From Nanobdellota archaeon (GTDB lineage Archaea; Nanobdellota; Nanobdellia; Parvarchaeales; Parvarchaeaceae), in contig JAJZLM010000025.1 in the NCBI GenBank assembly GCA_021850635.1, positions 1 through 34,699 on the forward strand: a stretch of DNA of 34,699 nucleotides, written 5' to 3'. The notes beneath the pieces were generated by a model. That model ran no database searches and had not been told where the DNA came from. It saw nothing but the letters and a program-made list of their open reading frames with translations. A program made the translations under genes and the position numbers. Positions 24,581-31,972 of this stretch are shown piece after piece; within the stretch, counting starts at the first letter, position 1, and every line of letters begins with the position of its first letter.

Positions 24581-25816
24581 ATGTCAGACAAAACTAATAA
24601 TGTTATAAATCGCGCTTATAAAGCTTTTGTCCCTTCAAAAGATGAATTAAAAAGATTGGACAGTGTCGCCTCTTATGCCGTGAGGCATATAAAGGATGCT
24701 GCACAGAGAGAAAAGGCTGCTATAAACGTAAACTTAGGTGGTTCGTACGCTAAAGGGACTAACATAGTCGACAAGAGCGACATAGACATATTCGTATCTT
24801 TTGATTCTGAAAAGAGCACAAAACTGCTTGGAAAACTTGTACCTAAAAATTTTATGGAGCAGAGGGGTACAAGGATTTACTACCGGGGAAAAATAAGGGG
24901 AATTCCTGTGGAGATAGTCCCAGTAGTAAGATTCCTGTCTGTGGATAAAGTGGAGAACTCTATAGACCTATCTGTCCTGCATACGGAATATGTTAGGAAG
25001 AGGCTTAATGAAGACCTAAGAAAAGACATAATAATATTGAAACAGTTCTGCAAGGCTAATGGATGCTACGGATCTGAAACGTTCAGACACGGCTTTTCTG
25101 GATATTCTCTGGAGCTGTTAGTACTGCACTATGGCGGGTTGAAGCCGTTGTTTAGCGCAGTCAGTGGATGGAGACCTCCCATCTTCATAGACCCTGGGCA
25201 ACAGTATAAAGACAAGAAGCGGGCGCTTGAGAATATTAATGTGGATGGCTCATTCCTTGTAGTCATAGACCCAACAAATCCAAGGAGAAACGTATGCGGC
25301 TCCCTGAACAAGGAAAACCTTGCTAAATTTGTCTTTTCTGTGAAGAAGTTCATAGCACATCCATCCATTGAACTATTCAAAGAAAAGGATGAAGAGAGGA
25401 TTGTTAGGATAACATCTAAAAAAAGACACACAAAACTGTTCGAATATTCTACTAAGATAGAAGAGCCGAGGGACAGGTTCCTCTCGATATACAACAAATC
25501 ATTAGCCAAACTTATAGATGAATTGAGAAAGAATGGCGTTGAAATCTACGATTCTACGCCTGTATATTACGATAAGGAGGTTAAACTACTGCTCGAGATA
25601 GCCAATACTCCTGTCACTAGTACAAGAAGGGTAGATGGACCCGAAGTATGGCTTGGAATGGACAGCTTCAAAGAATACCTGAAACAGCACAAAAATTCGT
25701 ATCCTCACGGAGAAAACGCTTCCTATGATAAGCCTTACGGGATAAAGGACTTCAAAAGATTTATACAGACTAAATTAAAAGAATATATAGATTCAAAAAC
25801 CATACTTAAAAACTGA
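24581..25816 (+). CDS. cca: CCA-adding enzyme (archaeal class I tRNA nucleotidyltransferase)
   Basis: Adds or repairs the 3' CCA of tRNAs. The nucleotidyltransferase head shows GGSYAKGTNIVDKSDIDIFVSFD (near residues 52-73), with the two metal-binding aspartates in DIDIF and a third acidic site in IPVEIVPVVRF. The central part has DLRKDIIILKQFCKANGCYGSETFRHGFSGYSLELLVLHYGGL. The C-terminal tail and body domains (about 290-411) follow. The ORF-track start (24467) lies inside lhr; the ATG at 24581, 23-30 nt after a TATA box, gives the usual family N-terminus. The stop ends one base before tRNA-Asn, whose 3' CCA is not encoded, so the enzyme and one of its substrates are probably on one transcript. 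Confidence 0.92.
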   Translation: MSDKTNNVINRAYKAFVPSKDELKRLDSVASYAVRHIKDAAQREKAAINVNLGGSYAKGTNIVDKSDIDIFVSFDSEKSTKLLGKLVPKNFMEQRGTRIYYRGKIRGIPVEIVPVVRFLSVDKVENSIDLSVLHTEYVRKRLNEDLRKDIIILKQFCKANGCYGSETFRHGFSGYSLELLVLHYGGLKPLFSAVSGWRPPIFIDPGQQYKDKKRALENINVDGSFLVVIDPTNPRRNVCGSLNKENLAKFVFSVKKFIAHPSIELFKEKDEERIVRITSKKRHTKLFEYSTKIEEPRDRFLSIYNKSLAKLIDELRKNGVEIYDSTPVYYDKEVKLLLEIANTPVTSTRRVDGPEVWLGMDSFKEYLKQHKNSYPHGENASYDKPYGIKDFKRFIQTKLKEYIDSKTILKN

Positions 25817-25817
25817 A

Positions 25818-25889
25818 GCCCGAATAGCTCAACGGCAGAGCATTTGGCTGTTAACCAAAGGGTTGCAGGTTCGAATCCTGCTTCGGGCG
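25818..25889 (+). tRNA. tRNA-Asn (anticodon GTT)
   Basis: Full cloverleaf: acceptor gcccgaa/ttcgggc (seven pairs), D arm gctcaacggcagagc, anticodon arm tttgg-ctgttaa-ccaaa with anticodon GTT, T arm gcagg-ttcgaat-cctgc, discriminator G. No encoded CCA and no intron. A T run follows at 25891. It starts one base after the cca stop codon. Confidence 0.95.
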
Positions 25890-25915
25890 ATTTTAATTTA
25901 GTCTAGTTCTACTAA

Positions 25916-26032
25916 CATCTAGAGCAAAACGCTTGCATCGACGATAAAGAACTGGAAAAGCTGTTTAGCGAAATGATGGTCAAAGACGATAAAATGGTTG
26001 ATACATCGACGCTTTGGAAAACAAAAAGGTGA
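25916..26032 (+). pseudogene. Possible gene remnant between tRNA-Asn and the Qng1-like gene
   Basis: This frame is open for 38 codons after a stop at 25913 and reads QNACIDDKELEKLFSEMMVKDDKMVDTSTLWKTKR, a charged, helix-like composition that looks coding. The only ATG codons are internal, no promoter is evident, and the stop falls just inside the track's upstream extension of the next gene. It may be the C-terminal stub of a decayed gene or simply chance. No family recognised. Confidence 0.25.
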
Positions 26033-26047
26033 ATTTAAGTAAAAAGC

Positions 26048-26055
26048 TTTATAAA
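26048..26055 (+). promoter_or_regulatory. Putative TATA box for the Qng1-like gene
   Basis: 'tttataaa' lies 22-29 nt before the ATG at 26077. It is downstream of the TTG start used in the ORF track, so that longer form is unlikely. Confidence 0.5.
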
Positions 26056-26076
26056 GATGTGAACAGTTTAATACAA

Positions 26077-27012
26077 ATGAAGAACTCTAAAGATGACTAT
26101 AAACTTGAAGACGTACTTCTCGGTGCTTTATTAATCGCATCCAAATCAAAAAATGTTGAAATAAACTACAAAAAGATAGAAGAGCTCAGCTACAACTACA
26201 GCAAAGAAGATTTGCAGCTGCCAGCCTGGGATGCCCCTGTCTTTCCTGAAAAGTTAAACAATGAAACGATAGATTTCATATTGCTTGGAAACTCGATAAA
26301 TTTCGCCTTCAATGACTTTAAGACTGGCGAAAAGTACATCCATGAATATAAAGGGGTACCATTCAAAGGCGCTTATGGCATGTGGGCGGCATTGAAGGGC
26401 GCACTTGATGAAGGGCTCCCTATACTGGATGCAGATTACCTAGAAAACCTAAGCAGCCCAGAAACAAAGAAGATATTCGATGGGGTCAATAGGATCCCGA
26501 TGCTAAATGAGAGAGTCAGCATACTAAACGAAGTCGGCCGTGTTCTCAATAATAAATATGGAGGGCATTTCTACAATCTTGTAGAAAGGGCTGATGGGCA
26601 CCTATTCAATGAAGGAAAGGGCCTTGTAGAATTGCTTGTTGAGGATTTCCCCTCATTCCGCGACGATGCAATATACCACGGTAAGAGGATATCTTTTGCG
26701 AAAAGAGCACAGTTGGGTTCTGCCATGGTGTATGAGAAGTTTCTGACAGGCGGAAGCCGCCTGTTTGACGAAAAGGATGTAGAGCGCCTGACGGTCTTTG
26801 CCGATTACGAGCTCCCTAAGGCATTGAGGTCTATGGGAATATTTGAATACTACGCTCCCCTCGCTAATAGGATAGATGAGATTGTGAAAGAAATAAACGA
26901 CATCAAGGGATCAAACGCTGTAAATGCGCTGCACATAGACTATAGACTTTGGCTGGACGGCCGAAATTACAAGGACGCAAAAGCCCACATGGCTATAACT
27001 ACCGCCTATTAA
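26077..27012 (+). CDS. Queuosine salvage protein, Qng1/DUF2419 family
   Basis: Qng1 proteins release queuine from queuosine or its 5'-phosphate, feeding base exchange at position 34 of GUN-anticodon tRNAs. Recognised family segments, in order: LPAWDAPVFPEKLNNETIDFILLGNSINFAF (near residue 48), GAYGMWAALKGALDEGLPILDADYL, IPMLNERVSILNEVGRVLNNKYGG, LVELLVEDFPSFRDDAIYHGKRISFAKRAQL (near 180-210), FADYELPKALRSMGIFEYYAPLANRID (near 241) and the closing HIDYRLWLDGR (near 285). The length of 311 aa is typical. The start is chosen by TATA spacing; the track begins at TTG 26014. It lies just after tRNA-Asn(GTT), a GUN-anticodon tRNA. The family is best known from eukaryotes and some bacteria, so transfer is possible. 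Codon use is not obviously foreign. Confidence 0.85.
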   Translation: MKNSKDDYKLEDVLLGALLIASKSKNVEINYKKIEELSYNYSKEDLQLPAWDAPVFPEKLNNETIDFILLGNSINFAFNDFKTGEKYIHEYKGVPFKGAYGMWAALKGALDEGLPILDADYLENLSSPETKKIFDGVNRIPMLNERVSILNEVGRVLNNKYGGHFYNLVERADGHLFNEGKGLVELLVEDFPSFRDDAIYHGKRISFAKRAQLGSAMVYEKFLTGGSRLFDEKDVERLTVFADYELPKALRSMGIFEYYAPLANRIDEIVKEINDIKGSNAVNALHIDYRLWLDGRNYKDAKAHMAITTAY

Positions 27013-27263
27013 ATCGAGATTATTTTGCGAAAAGGATTTCATTAGGATATCTTTCGACGCATTAAACCTTCGCTTTTTACTATTTTACTAATGTTTTTCA
27101 TTCAATGATAATCATTCGACGAAGTTTTGCAACAGAACTTCCCATTTTATAAGATGAAAGATAAAATTTCACATGGGAGGTACACAACACAAATTTATAA
27201 ACTTTTGAAAGATTTTCTAAAGCAGTGCCATTTCTCTGAGATAGCATTATCCATTAAGAAGGA
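27013..27263. other. Intergenic stretch between the Qng1-like gene and tRNA-Gln
   Basis: About 250 A-T rich bases. A TATA-like 'tttataaa' occurs near 27193, but no convincing gene follows it; the 63-codon track ORF here runs antisense through tRNA-Gln. No repeat, att-like duplication of the neighbouring tRNA ends or hairpin was noticed. Confidence 0.4.
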
Positions 27264-27336
27264 TAGCCCCGACCGGATTCGGACCGGTGTCTCAGGCTCC
27301 AAAGGCCTACGTGCTTGACCACTACACTACGGGGCT
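27264..27336 (-). tRNA. tRNA-Gln (anticodon TTG)
   Basis: Minus-strand cloverleaf: acceptor agccccg/cggggct (seven pairs), D arm gtgt...gcac, anticodon arm taggc-ctttgga-gcctg with anticodon TTG, T arm accgg-tccgaat-ccggt, discriminator A. No encoded CCA and no intron. On the minus strand an A-T rich element (ttttaatatttt) lies about 27-38 nt upstream as a likely promoter. Confidence 0.93.
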
Positions 27337-27401
27337 ATGATACTATGTTTAACCCTACAAAATATTAAAACTTGAATAGCCTTGGATTAAATTATAAAAC
27401 C

Positions 27402-27409
27402 TTTAAATA
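27402..27409 (+). promoter_or_regulatory. Putative TATA box for the GPT-like gene
   Basis: 'tttaaata' lies 22-29 nt before the ATG at 27431. Confidence 0.5.
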
Positions 27410-27430
27410 ACACTGCTTTCTAAGATTTAG

Positions 27431-28471
27431 ATGATACTTGAGATTCTGATAGCAGGGCTCATCTCTTTTTTGGCGGTTTTAGTGAGCGGCCAGTTCCTTG
27501 TTCCTATACTAGCGCAGATCGGCCTTACAGCACAGGACATAAATAAGAGGACTAGACCGATACTACCGACTAGTGGAGGGCTGATATTTATGCTCGGACT
27601 TTTCGCTGGTACACTTGCTCTAATATTTTCTGCAAATTATATAGTAAACACTGAAATAAACGTACAACTGCTGCTTCTAGCACTTATCAGCGCTGTTGCT
27701 ATATCCATGATAGGGTTCATAGATGACCTTATTGGTGGAAAGATAAGACTCTCCAGAGAAAACTTGAAAAAAATGGCTTCTAATTACGCCTTGTTCAATG
27801 GAGGGATAAAACAGTGGCAGAAACCGGTGCTTACATTGATCGCTGTATTGCCTCTCATGATGATAAACTGGGGCACACCGGTTATAAACATACCTTTTAT
27901 AGGAGCAGTGCAGATAAACCAAGTATTATTTACGCTTCTATTCATACCAATAGCGGTCATATTCTCGGCCAATGTATTCAATATGTTAGAGGGATTGAAC
28001 GGCCTATCGCTTCAGATGGGTCTAGTCGCCTTCATAGCATTGGGCCTGTTCTCTTTCCACATACAGTCGTATACGGCTTTCGCGATAGCAGTTATATCTG
28101 TTGGTGGCTTGCTCGCTTATATTTATTACGGTTCTTACCCTGCAAAGATACTACCCGGGGACTCACTCACTTACCTTATAGGTGGCGCTTTTGCGATAAC
28201 TGTCATCATAGGAAACATGGAAGCTTTGGGGGTTATATTATTAATACCTTGGTTCGCCGAGTTCATTCTTAAAGCTAGGAGAAGATTCCACGCCAACTCA
28301 TGGGGAATAGTGCAGAGAGATGATCGACTAAAGTCACCGCATGGGAATAAGATATACTCACTCACGCATATTTTCCTTAGAACTGGGAGATTCAAGGAGT
28401 GGCAGATAGTTTCACTGTTGACAGTTGTAGAAGTGGTGGTAGCTGCAATAGGTCTTCTTATAGTTTGGTAA
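27431..28471 (+). CDS. MraY/GPT-family polyprenyl/dolichyl-phosphate sugar-1-phosphate transferase
   Basis: Multi-pass membrane enzyme (about ten helices) that moves an N-acetyl-hexosamine-1-phosphate from a UDP-sugar to a lipid phosphate, the first step of N-glycan or other envelope glycan assembly. Signatures are KRTRPILPTSGGLIF (residues 39-53), FIDDLIGGKIRLS (near 96), NVFNMLEGLNGL (near 178-190, the N...N..(D/E)G.NGL motif), LPGDSLTYLIGG (near 240) and the cytosolic loop RRRFHANSWGIVQRDDRLKSPHGNKIYSLTH. Archaea lack murein, so a GPT/AglH-like role in protein glycosylation is the likely one. No other glycosylation genes are adjacent, although the window's right end has a probable glycosylated surface protein. 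Confidence 0.85.
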   Translation: MILEILIAGLISFLAVLVSGQFLVPILAQIGLTAQDINKRTRPILPTSGGLIFMLGLFAGTLALIFSANYIVNTEINVQLLLLALISAVAISMIGFIDDLIGGKIRLSRENLKKMASNYALFNGGIKQWQKPVLTLIAVLPLMMINWGTPVINIPFIGAVQINQVLFTLLFIPIAVIFSANVFNMLEGLNGLSLQMGLVAFIALGLFSFHIQSYTAFAIAVISVGGLLAYIYYGSYPAKILPGDSLTYLIGGAFAITVIIGNMEALGVILLIPWFAEFILKARRRFHANSWGIVQRDDRLKSPHGNKIYSLTHIFLRTGRFKEWQIVSLLTVVEVVVAAIGLLIVW

Positions 28472-28505
28472 AAACACCTACCTTAAAGTAAATCAAAAGA
28501 ATAAG

Positions 28506-28513
28506 CTTATATT
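28506..28513 (+). promoter_or_regulatory. Putative TATA box of the 28536-rqcH operon
   Basis: 'cttatatt' lies 23-30 nt before the ATG at 28536. No comparable element was seen in the 3-5 base gaps inside the three-gene unit. Confidence 0.45.
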
Positions 28514-28535
28514 CGGTTGCTTTCTATAGTATCTA

Positions 28536-29675
28536 ATGGAGAATAAAAACACTCCTTCAGATGATTTAAGAGACGGGCTTTTAGAGGATGTGTTTAAAAA
28601 ATTAAACGCGACCAAATATCTGTTGAACAAGAATTATTCTAAAATTAAAATAGGGAAATTATACGATATAAATGAACCTAAAAAAACATCAGAGCTGCTT
28701 GTATACAACGCAGAAAAGGGAACGATAAACATTAGAAAAACTAACCTTCTCATACCTATTATATTCCCAGAATATGTAAACACAAAAAACAAGGATAACA
28801 CGGCTAGACTAGCACCTACGTGTGTAGCAGACGATGTAACAGGAATTATGTATCTTACCCCTCAAGGTATATCATCCAATAAAGACTACTTCGATTCGAA
28901 TGGAAACAAGATAAACAATGTTGTGGGTTTAGAATTGATAATAAACGGAAAAGTAAATAATAACGTTAACCAAGATAAGAACAACGATAACGCAAAAAAG
29001 TTGGTTCCTTACAAGATAATAGAGAATTACTATGAACTTGGTGCTTACAACACAAAACGCATTATACTCTTCTTAACCGACGATACTAGCGGATATGAAG
29101 TTGTATACTACCCTGACCAGTCTCTACTAAGTATGGGATTAGACGACTTGGTTAAACACTCATTAAGTGACTACAGTAATAAGGACCTAAAACACATTGT
29201 GTTAGAACGCCTTAGGATGTCTTCTGGATATAAGAACAAGGCAATTGTGAGGAGTTCCCTCTATTCTTTCAGTATGGAAGACGATATATTTTCTAAATCC
29301 TTGATAAGCAACGACATTAAAGGCGCTATCCCTATAAAAGCTGAGATAATAGATCAAACCAATAGATTGGAAGTACGCGACTACACTCTAAAGATAAATT
29401 CTTTCCTCAACGGTACGCAGATAGATTTTCACGAACTTATGGACGCACAAATGGCTTCTTTCAGCAAAATAATCACGGAATATATACTAGAAGTAAATCC
29501 TAAGATCCTCAATGGGAAAGTGGAGTATTATAAAAATGGAAAACTTAAATCCTATGAACGCAATGAGTTTATGAATATGATAAGCGCTCTAAAAGAGGAT
29601 GATATAAAAAGTATACACGACTATATACGCGAAACCGAGAAAACCCGTGATAAAAACGAAGACCTTTATTTATAG
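28536..29675 (+). CDS. Hypothetical protein, 379 aa, first gene of the RqcH-like operon
   Basis: No family recognised. Soluble, Asn/Lys/Asp-rich and without membrane segments. The N-terminus is helical (DDLRDGLLEDVFKKLNATKYLLNKNYSKIKIG), followed by a mixed beta region with an Asn/Lys/Asp-rich loop near residues 139-152 (GKVNNNVNQDKNNDNAKK) and a helical C-terminus (FSKIITEYILEVN...ALKEDDIKSIHDYIRETEKT). Five bases separate it from the next unknown gene, which is three bases from the RqcH-like gene; the three are very likely one transcript with a leaderless start here. A function in ribosome-associated quality control would be inference from position only. Confidence 0.75.
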   Translation: MENKNTPSDDLRDGLLEDVFKKLNATKYLLNKNYSKIKIGKLYDINEPKKTSELLVYNAEKGTINIRKTNLLIPIIFPEYVNTKNKDNTARLAPTCVADDVTGIMYLTPQGISSNKDYFDSNGNKINNVVGLELIINGKVNNNVNQDKNNDNAKKLVPYKIIENYYELGAYNTKRIILFLTDDTSGYEVVYYPDQSLLSMGLDDLVKHSLSDYSNKDLKHIVLERLRMSSGYKNKAIVRSSLYSFSMEDDIFSKSLISNDIKGAIPIKAEIIDQTNRLEVRDYTLKINSFLNGTQIDFHELMDAQMASFSKIITEYILEVNPKILNGKVEYYKNGKLKSYERNEFMNMISALKEDDIKSIHDYIRETEKTRDKNEDLYL

Positions 29676-29680
29676 GAAAT

Positions 29681-30151
29681 ATGGAAACTATATCAGTGAG
29701 CACGAATGTTGTCCAGTACGCCGGTGTTATGGACAGTCAGGATACTTATAACTTCATAAAAGACACTCTTACTGGAATGGGATATCGGGTAAGTGAGACT
29801 TCATTCGTACAATTTGGTGGAAACAACTACGCGATAACTTGGGTAGCCAAAAAGTTATTGGATGATTATATGGCGTACAAAATGACGATTAAACTAGATT
29901 ACCGTAGTCTTTCTGAATCTACAGCAATACAAAATGGAAAACAGGTCAAGGTAAACACGGGCGAACTCAAGATAACAATAATATCCGACCTCTTGCTAGA
30001 CTTCCTAGATAAATGGACGTCTGGAGTGTCTAAATTTGTGAGGCCGATTTATGACAAAATGAACCAGGACGTCATCAACCAGCGTAAGACCGCTTTTGAA
30101 AACGAAATAGGAGACTTTAAGAGCACACTAAAATCGCATTTCGGGCAGTGA
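29681..30151 (+). CDS. Hypothetical protein, 156 aa, second gene of the RqcH-like operon
   Basis: Not recognised. Mixed alpha/beta and soluble: DTYNFIKDTLTGMGYRVSETSFVQFGGNNYAITWVAKKLLDDYMAYKMTIKLDYRS, then GELKITIISDLLLDFLDKW, and a helical end (VRPIYDKMNQDVINQRKTAFENEIGDFKSTLKSHFG). The helix-strand-strand start resembles small sheet proteins that act as adaptors, but I cannot name a family. 'agga' lies just before the ATG. Its placement three bases before the RqcH-like gene suggests coupled synthesis. Confidence 0.75.
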   Translation: METISVSTNVVQYAGVMDSQDTYNFIKDTLTGMGYRVSETSFVQFGGNNYAITWVAKKLLDDYMAYKMTIKLDYRSLSESTAIQNGKQVKVNTGELKITIISDLLLDFLDKWTSGVSKFVRPIYDKMNQDVINQRKTAFENEIGDFKSTLKSHFGQ

Positions 30152-30154
30152 CAT

Positions 30155-31900
30155 ATGTCAAGAAAGACTTTGTCCTCTTTCGACCTATTCAGGCTTGTCG
30201 GTGAGCTTTCTTTTTTAGACAACGGCATCATAAGAGACGTTAGAAGCAGGAAAAATGAGTTATACTTACTTATCTTCAAAGGAGAAGAACAGTGGCTAAG
30301 GATAATCCCAGGAAAATACATAGCCATATCTAGAAACAAACCAGAAGAGACTGCGGAGTACCCGTTCACTTTGAGGGTAAAAAACGCTCTGTCTGGGAAA
30401 AGAGTGCATATCTCAATGCATGGTTCTGACAGGATAATCGAAATCTCTTCGGATAACGTGAAGATTATCGCAGAGCTTTTCTCAAACGGCAATATCTCTC
30501 TTGTAAGCGACGGAGTGATAGAAATGTCTATGTTCATCCGTAGGTACGTTACTAGGACAGTCTCATCTGGGGAAAAATACGCATATCCAAGCGAAAAGAT
30601 AGACGTATTCTCCGCGGACTATAACAATTTTTCAGGAGCACTTTCTAGTTCAAAGACGGAAAGCGTAGTAAAGGCCATCGCAGTAGAATTATCACTTGGT
30701 GGCCTGTACGCAGAAGAACTGTGTTACAGATCTGGCATAAAAAAAGACAAAAAACCTAGCGAGCTTGACGAGAGCGATACAAGGAACCTATTCGATTGTT
30801 TCATGTCTATGTTATCAGAACCTGAAAAGCCCAGCATAATAGCGAAACAAAGCCTAGCTGTAATAGAAATAAAGCATACTACTGCCGATAGAGACTATTT
30901 CACAAGCATAAACGAAGCAGTGACTGAATTCTTTAGAGAAAGCATAAACACGGCAGAAAAACAGACCAAAAAAGAAAAGATAAACGAAGCCATCTCAGAA
31001 TACGAGAAAGCACTGGATTACATGAATTCTAATTATATTGATATTGAAGATGCTATCACTACAGCATCGGATTCGAAAACGCCAATCGAAGGCCGCAGAT
31101 CAATGCTCTCCGAAAATGGATGGAACCTAGATGGCAAATTTATAGTCAGGAACGACGACAAGAATGTAAAAATAGACGTCACTGTCCCTGTGAGGAAAAC
31201 TATCTCAGACTACTATGATAAGTTAAAGAAGCTCAAGTCTACCATGCAGAAAAAGGATCAACCTCATCCTGCATTCAGGAAGATCCCATTGATAAAGGAA
31301 GAATCTTGGTATTCTAAGTTTAGATGGGCTATCACAAGCAACGGATGTCTTGTCATAGTGGGAAAGGATTCGAACCAAAACATGTCATTATTGGAAAAAC
31401 ATACAGATAAGGAAGACTTGGTACTGCACGCTGATATATTTGGAAGTCCATTTGGAGTCATAAAACCCGGGAAGGCTGGCATTAAAAAGGAAGACATAGA
31501 AGAAGCCTCTTCCATAGTAGCGGCGTACTCATCTGCATGGAAGGCGGGCGCAGGAAACATAGATGTCTATTACGTGAAGCCTTCCCAAGTAAAAAAAGGA
31601 GCACCATCCGGCGAGTATCTAAAGAAAGGAGCTGCATATATAGAAGGTAAAAGGGAGTACATAAAGGATTCGCAGCTCGGGCTTTTCATATCCATTTATG
31701 TCAGCGATAAAGGATACTCGCTAGTCGTCACTGCACACAGACCCGACTCTGCACACGTTTTAATAAGGCCCGGCAACAAAAAAAGGGAGGACATAATAAA
31801 CAAGATAATAAAGATTTTTGCGGAGAACACTGGTGTCCTTGTCAGCAAAGATGCAGTAGATAAACTACTCCCACCAGGCAAAGCGTCGCTATCAAAGTAA
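30155..31900 (+). CDS. rqcH: RqcH/Rqc2-like NFACT protein
   Basis: Rqc2/RqcH proteins bind split large subunits that hold stalled nascent chains and, in several lineages, recruit tRNA-Ala to add C-terminal tails. Visible parts: NFACT-N (residues 1-150), with GSDRIIEI keeping the Asp-Arg pair at 92-93; a helix-hairpin-helix-like segment (LGGLYAEELCYRSGIKKDKKPSEL); a coiled-coil middle (about 250-345); and NFACT-R (about 375-515), with WYSKFRWAITSNGCLVIVGKDSNQNMSLLEKHTDKEDLVLHADIFGSPFGVIK and YSSAWKAGAGNIDVYYVKPSQVKKGAPSGEYLKKGAAYI. At 581 aa it is shorter than many homologues, and the extreme C-terminal NFACT-C is short or absent. Third gene of an operon with two unknown proteins. Confidence 0.9.
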   Translation: MSRKTLSSFDLFRLVGELSFLDNGIIRDVRSRKNELYLLIFKGEEQWLRIIPGKYIAISRNKPEETAEYPFTLRVKNALSGKRVHISMHGSDRIIEISSDNVKIIAELFSNGNISLVSDGVIEMSMFIRRYVTRTVSSGEKYAYPSEKIDVFSADYNNFSGALSSSKTESVVKAIAVELSLGGLYAEELCYRSGIKKDKKPSELDESDTRNLFDCFMSMLSEPEKPSIIAKQSLAVIEIKHTTADRDYFTSINEAVTEFFRESINTAEKQTKKEKINEAISEYEKALDYMNSNYIDIEDAITTASDSKTPIEGRRSMLSENGWNLDGKFIVRNDDKNVKIDVTVPVRKTISDYYDKLKKLKSTMQKKDQPHPAFRKIPLIKEESWYSKFRWAITSNGCLVIVGKDSNQNMSLLEKHTDKEDLVLHADIFGSPFGVIKPGKAGIKKEDIEEASSIVAAYSSAWKAGAGNIDVYYVKPSQVKKGAPSGEYLKKGAAYIEGKREYIKDSQLGLFISIYVSDKGYSLVVTAHRPDSAHVLIRPGNKKREDIINKIIKIFAENTGVLVSKDAVDKLLPPGKASLSK

Positions 31901-31942
31901 TTGGGATTTTACAGCGCAAAGTCAGTCTAGCATAGATACTAA

Positions 31943-31950
31943 ATTTAAAT
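31943..31950 (+). promoter_or_regulatory. Putative TATA box for the NicO-like gene
   Basis: 'atttaaat' lies 23-30 nt before the ATG at 31973. Confidence 0.4.
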
Positions 31951-31972
31951 ATTAAGCGGGTGGGTTATACTA

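Noticed and set aside
26014-26076. Upstream TTG start of the Qng1-like gene
   Set aside because: The TATA box lies downstream of this TTG, and the ATG at 26077 has the leaderless spacing seen elsewhere in the window.
27127-27318. 63-aa ORF between the Qng1-like gene and tRNA-Gln
   Set aside because: It runs antisense through most of tRNA-Gln, starts without a ribosome binding site at its ATG and has no recognisable features.
25818-27336. Integrated element with att repeats between the two tRNA genes
   Set aside because: No integrase gene and no duplicated tRNA 3' end were found by eye; only a weaker island hypothesis is kept.
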